Origin: an uncultured Acetatifactor sp.
GTDB taxonomy: Bacteria > Bacillota > Clostridia > Lachnospirales > Lachnospiraceae
DNA: 5,925 bases
NCBI GenBank assembly: GCA_947631715.1
Contig: CANRMK010000157.1
Location: forward strand, 1-5,925
Reading direction: 5' to 3'
The position numbers and the translations under genes are program-made. The notes beneath the pieces were generated by a model. That model made no database searches and was not told the origin of the DNA. It was given only the letters and a program-made list of their open reading frames with translations. Each line of letters begins with the position of its first letter. The first letter of the stretch is position 1. Below, piece by piece: positions 4,660-5,925 of the stretch.

Positions 4660-5925
4660 GTGAAGAAGGCGGCGTTAAGGCTGAATCTCATATTGAAGTG
4701 GTTCCTCTTTGCGGGCTTCAGTGTCAGGATCCTGTGCGGAGCGGTGTGGATGTGTCTCCAATTCGGGAAGACACAGGCCTTTGAGGAGGTGGAGGAGGGA
4801 ATTTATCCCCTGCTTGCAGGCAGCCTGGGGCAGATACCTCAGATTCTGTATCTTCTGCAGCTGGCAGCCGCTTTTTGGGCGGGCTGGGCGCTGGTGGGAG
4901 CAGTCCGGCCTGTGGGGAAATTTCTGCGCTGCTGGTGTGCGGCTGCACTTATGACAGTTCCCATGGCAATGCAGTGCCATATGGCTATTTTGCCCTATTC
5001 TTTTGTAAGCTCCCTTTCGGTTCTGGAACTGGCATGTTGCCTGAAAGTCCAAAAGGACGGACAGAATATTTCCCTGAGGCACCTGGCGGCCGCAGGCTGT
5101 TGTTTTGTCGGTCTGACTCTGTTGCTGCCGGAATACTGTCTGCTTGGGGCGGTCCCTATTGCGGTGACACTGATCCTGAAAAGGAAAGCACTTCTGAAAG
5201 ACATCGGACGTCTGTTGTATACATGTCTGCTGACGGCGGCATTCTGCGGGGCGGCAGGAGGAATCTGCGGCCTGGCCCGGGAGGGGGAGCCGGACTTTCA
5301 AGAGCGTTTCTGGGCATCTGCTGCGGCAAGGACCGCGTGGCCTGTACTTCTTAAGGACTATGAAGAATGGCCGGAGGAACTTCGGCTGGCTGACGATGAA
5401 GTACTGCGGGAGGTAACGCGCTATCCGGAAAATATGAAAAGCATTTTTCTCCCGGTCTATAAAGAGGCGGCAGGCGGGGAAAACGCTGTCTCCTGTTATC
5501 GGGAAATGGCCGGGATCTCCTGGCAGCGCCACAGAACGCAGATCCTGAAGCAGATTGTCTGGGATGTTTTGATCTATGGCGCCACAGAGGCTGTGCTTCC
5601 GCTTCAGCTAAAGGGGCGCTCCTATGATTCTCATTCCGGCGTCAATTACGGAATGCTGACAATGGAACACCCGCTGTTCACAAAATATTATGTGTGGTAC
5701 AGCTGTTTGTGGTTCTGGGCCTCCCTTGGGGCAGCGGCGCTTTTGAAATCTTTGAGAGTTTTTCGCCGGGGTCCCCGGAAGAACGCCGGCGCTTCGGCCG
5801 TGAAGGGATTCCTGATAACGGCCGTATCCTGGCTCGGGGCCGTGGTACTTTATTATACGATGCAGGGAGCGGGAACAGCGGACTATAAGTATACAGCTGC
5901 GGCAGCTGTGCTGTGGGCCGTGCCG
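4660..5925 (+). CDS. Unrecognised multi-pass membrane protein, 3'-truncated by window edge
   Basis: The frame starting at GTG 4660 is open for 422 codons to the end of the window, so this is a real gene cut by the edge; shorter open frames inside it are shadows. Membrane segments are visible at about 9-35, 58-80, 88-104, 108-127, 141-173 (probably two) and 186-204. A polar domain of about 140 residues (206-344), rich in Trp and acidic residues (DYEEWPEELRLADDE at 233-247), is followed by membrane segments at about 345-363 and 382-402 and a further one beginning near 410. The first loop carries an acidic cluster, EEVEEG (42-47). The first 205 residues hold 13 cysteines, including CC pairs at 126-127 and 147-148. 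I do not recognise the family. The operon context suggests export, flipping or a GT-C-like transfer step on the envelope glycan, but no diagnostic motif shows this. It follows wecE by 49 nt and is probably co-transcribed. Confidence 0.8.
   Translation, partial: MKKAALRLNLILKWFLFAGFSVRILCGAVWMCLQFGKTQAFEEVEEGIYPLLAGSLGQIPQILYLLQLAAAFWAGWALVGAVRPVGKFLRCWCAAALMTVPMAMQCHMAILPYSFVSSLSVLELACCLKVQKDGQNISLRHLAAAGCCFVGLTLLLPEYCLLGAVPIAVTLILKRKALLKDIGRLLYTCLLTAAFCGAAGGICGLAREGEPDFQERFWASAAARTAWPVLLKDYEEWPEELRLADDEVLREVTRYPENMKSIFLPVYKEAAGGENAVSCYREMAGISWQRHRTQILKQIVWDVLIYGATEAVLPLQLKGRSYDSHSGVNYGMLTMEHPLFTKYYVWYSCLWFWASLGAAALLKSLRVFRRGPRKNAGASAVKGFLITAVSWLGAVVLYYTMQGAGTADYKYTAAAAVLWAVP

Noticed and set aside
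4875..5354. + strand open frame of about 159 codons inside the last gene
   Set aside because: It is out of frame with the longer open frame that has a ribosome binding site and membrane-protein hydrophobicity, and its own translation looks like a Gly/Arg/Pro-rich shadow.
4675..5532. Minus-strand open frame of about 285 codons opposite the last gene
   Set aside because: The + strand frame from 4660 is open to the window end and encodes clear membrane segments. The minus-strand translation has biased Gln/Arg/Pro composition and no domain.
1..5925. CRISPR arrays, tRNA or rRNA genes, insertion sequences
   Set aside because: No regularly spaced direct repeats, no tRNA-like cloverleaf, and no transposase motifs or terminal inverted repeats were seen; almost the entire window is accounted for by five same-strand genes.

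Overview
The window looks like part of a cell-envelope glycan locus from a Gram-positive anaerobe, most likely a Lachnospiraceae-type clostridium. That taxonomic guess is an inference from three things: moderately GC-rich coding sequence (a little over half G+C by eye), strong GGAGG/AGGTG-type ribosome binding sites, and clostridial-style membrane glycosyltransferases. All five genes lie on the + strand, and the spacing suggests an operon or two adjacent transcription units. Both ends of the window cut through a gene.

Layout. (1) Positions 1-753 are the 3' portion of an SGNH/GDSL-type hydrolase; the catalytic GDS motif is just inside the left edge. (2) Positions 754-851 are a 98-nt gap rich in inverted repeats, including a perfect 10-bp AT-rich hairpin that begins on the base after the stop codon. 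(3) Positions 852-2423 encode a polytopic glucosyltransferase of the GtrII type. (4) Positions 2469-3428 encode a GtrB/DPM1-like polyprenyl-phosphate glycosyltransferase, preceded by a small hairpin that abuts its ribosome binding site. (5) Positions 3474-4610 encode a WecE/RffA-type PLP sugar aminotransferase, predicted to make dTDP-4-amino-4,6-dideoxygalactose (dTDP-Fuc4N). (6) Positions 4660-5925 begin a multi-pass membrane protein that I do not recognise. It starts with GTG and runs off the right edge.

How the genes may work together (inference). WecE would supply a nucleotide-activated 4-amino sugar. The GtrB-like enzyme would move a sugar onto undecaprenyl phosphate on the cytoplasmic face. 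The GtrII-like protein would transfer it from the lipid carrier to a surface polymer outside the membrane. The SGNH hydrolase could trim or transfer acyl groups on the same glycan. The logic resembles the Gram-negative Arn route (ArnB aminotransferase, ArnC lipid-carrier transferase, ArnT membrane transferase), but it is built from a different set of families. No GtrA-type flippase is seen in the window; the unrecognised membrane protein or a gene outside could fill that role. The substrate of the GtrB/GtrII pair cannot be read from sequence alone.
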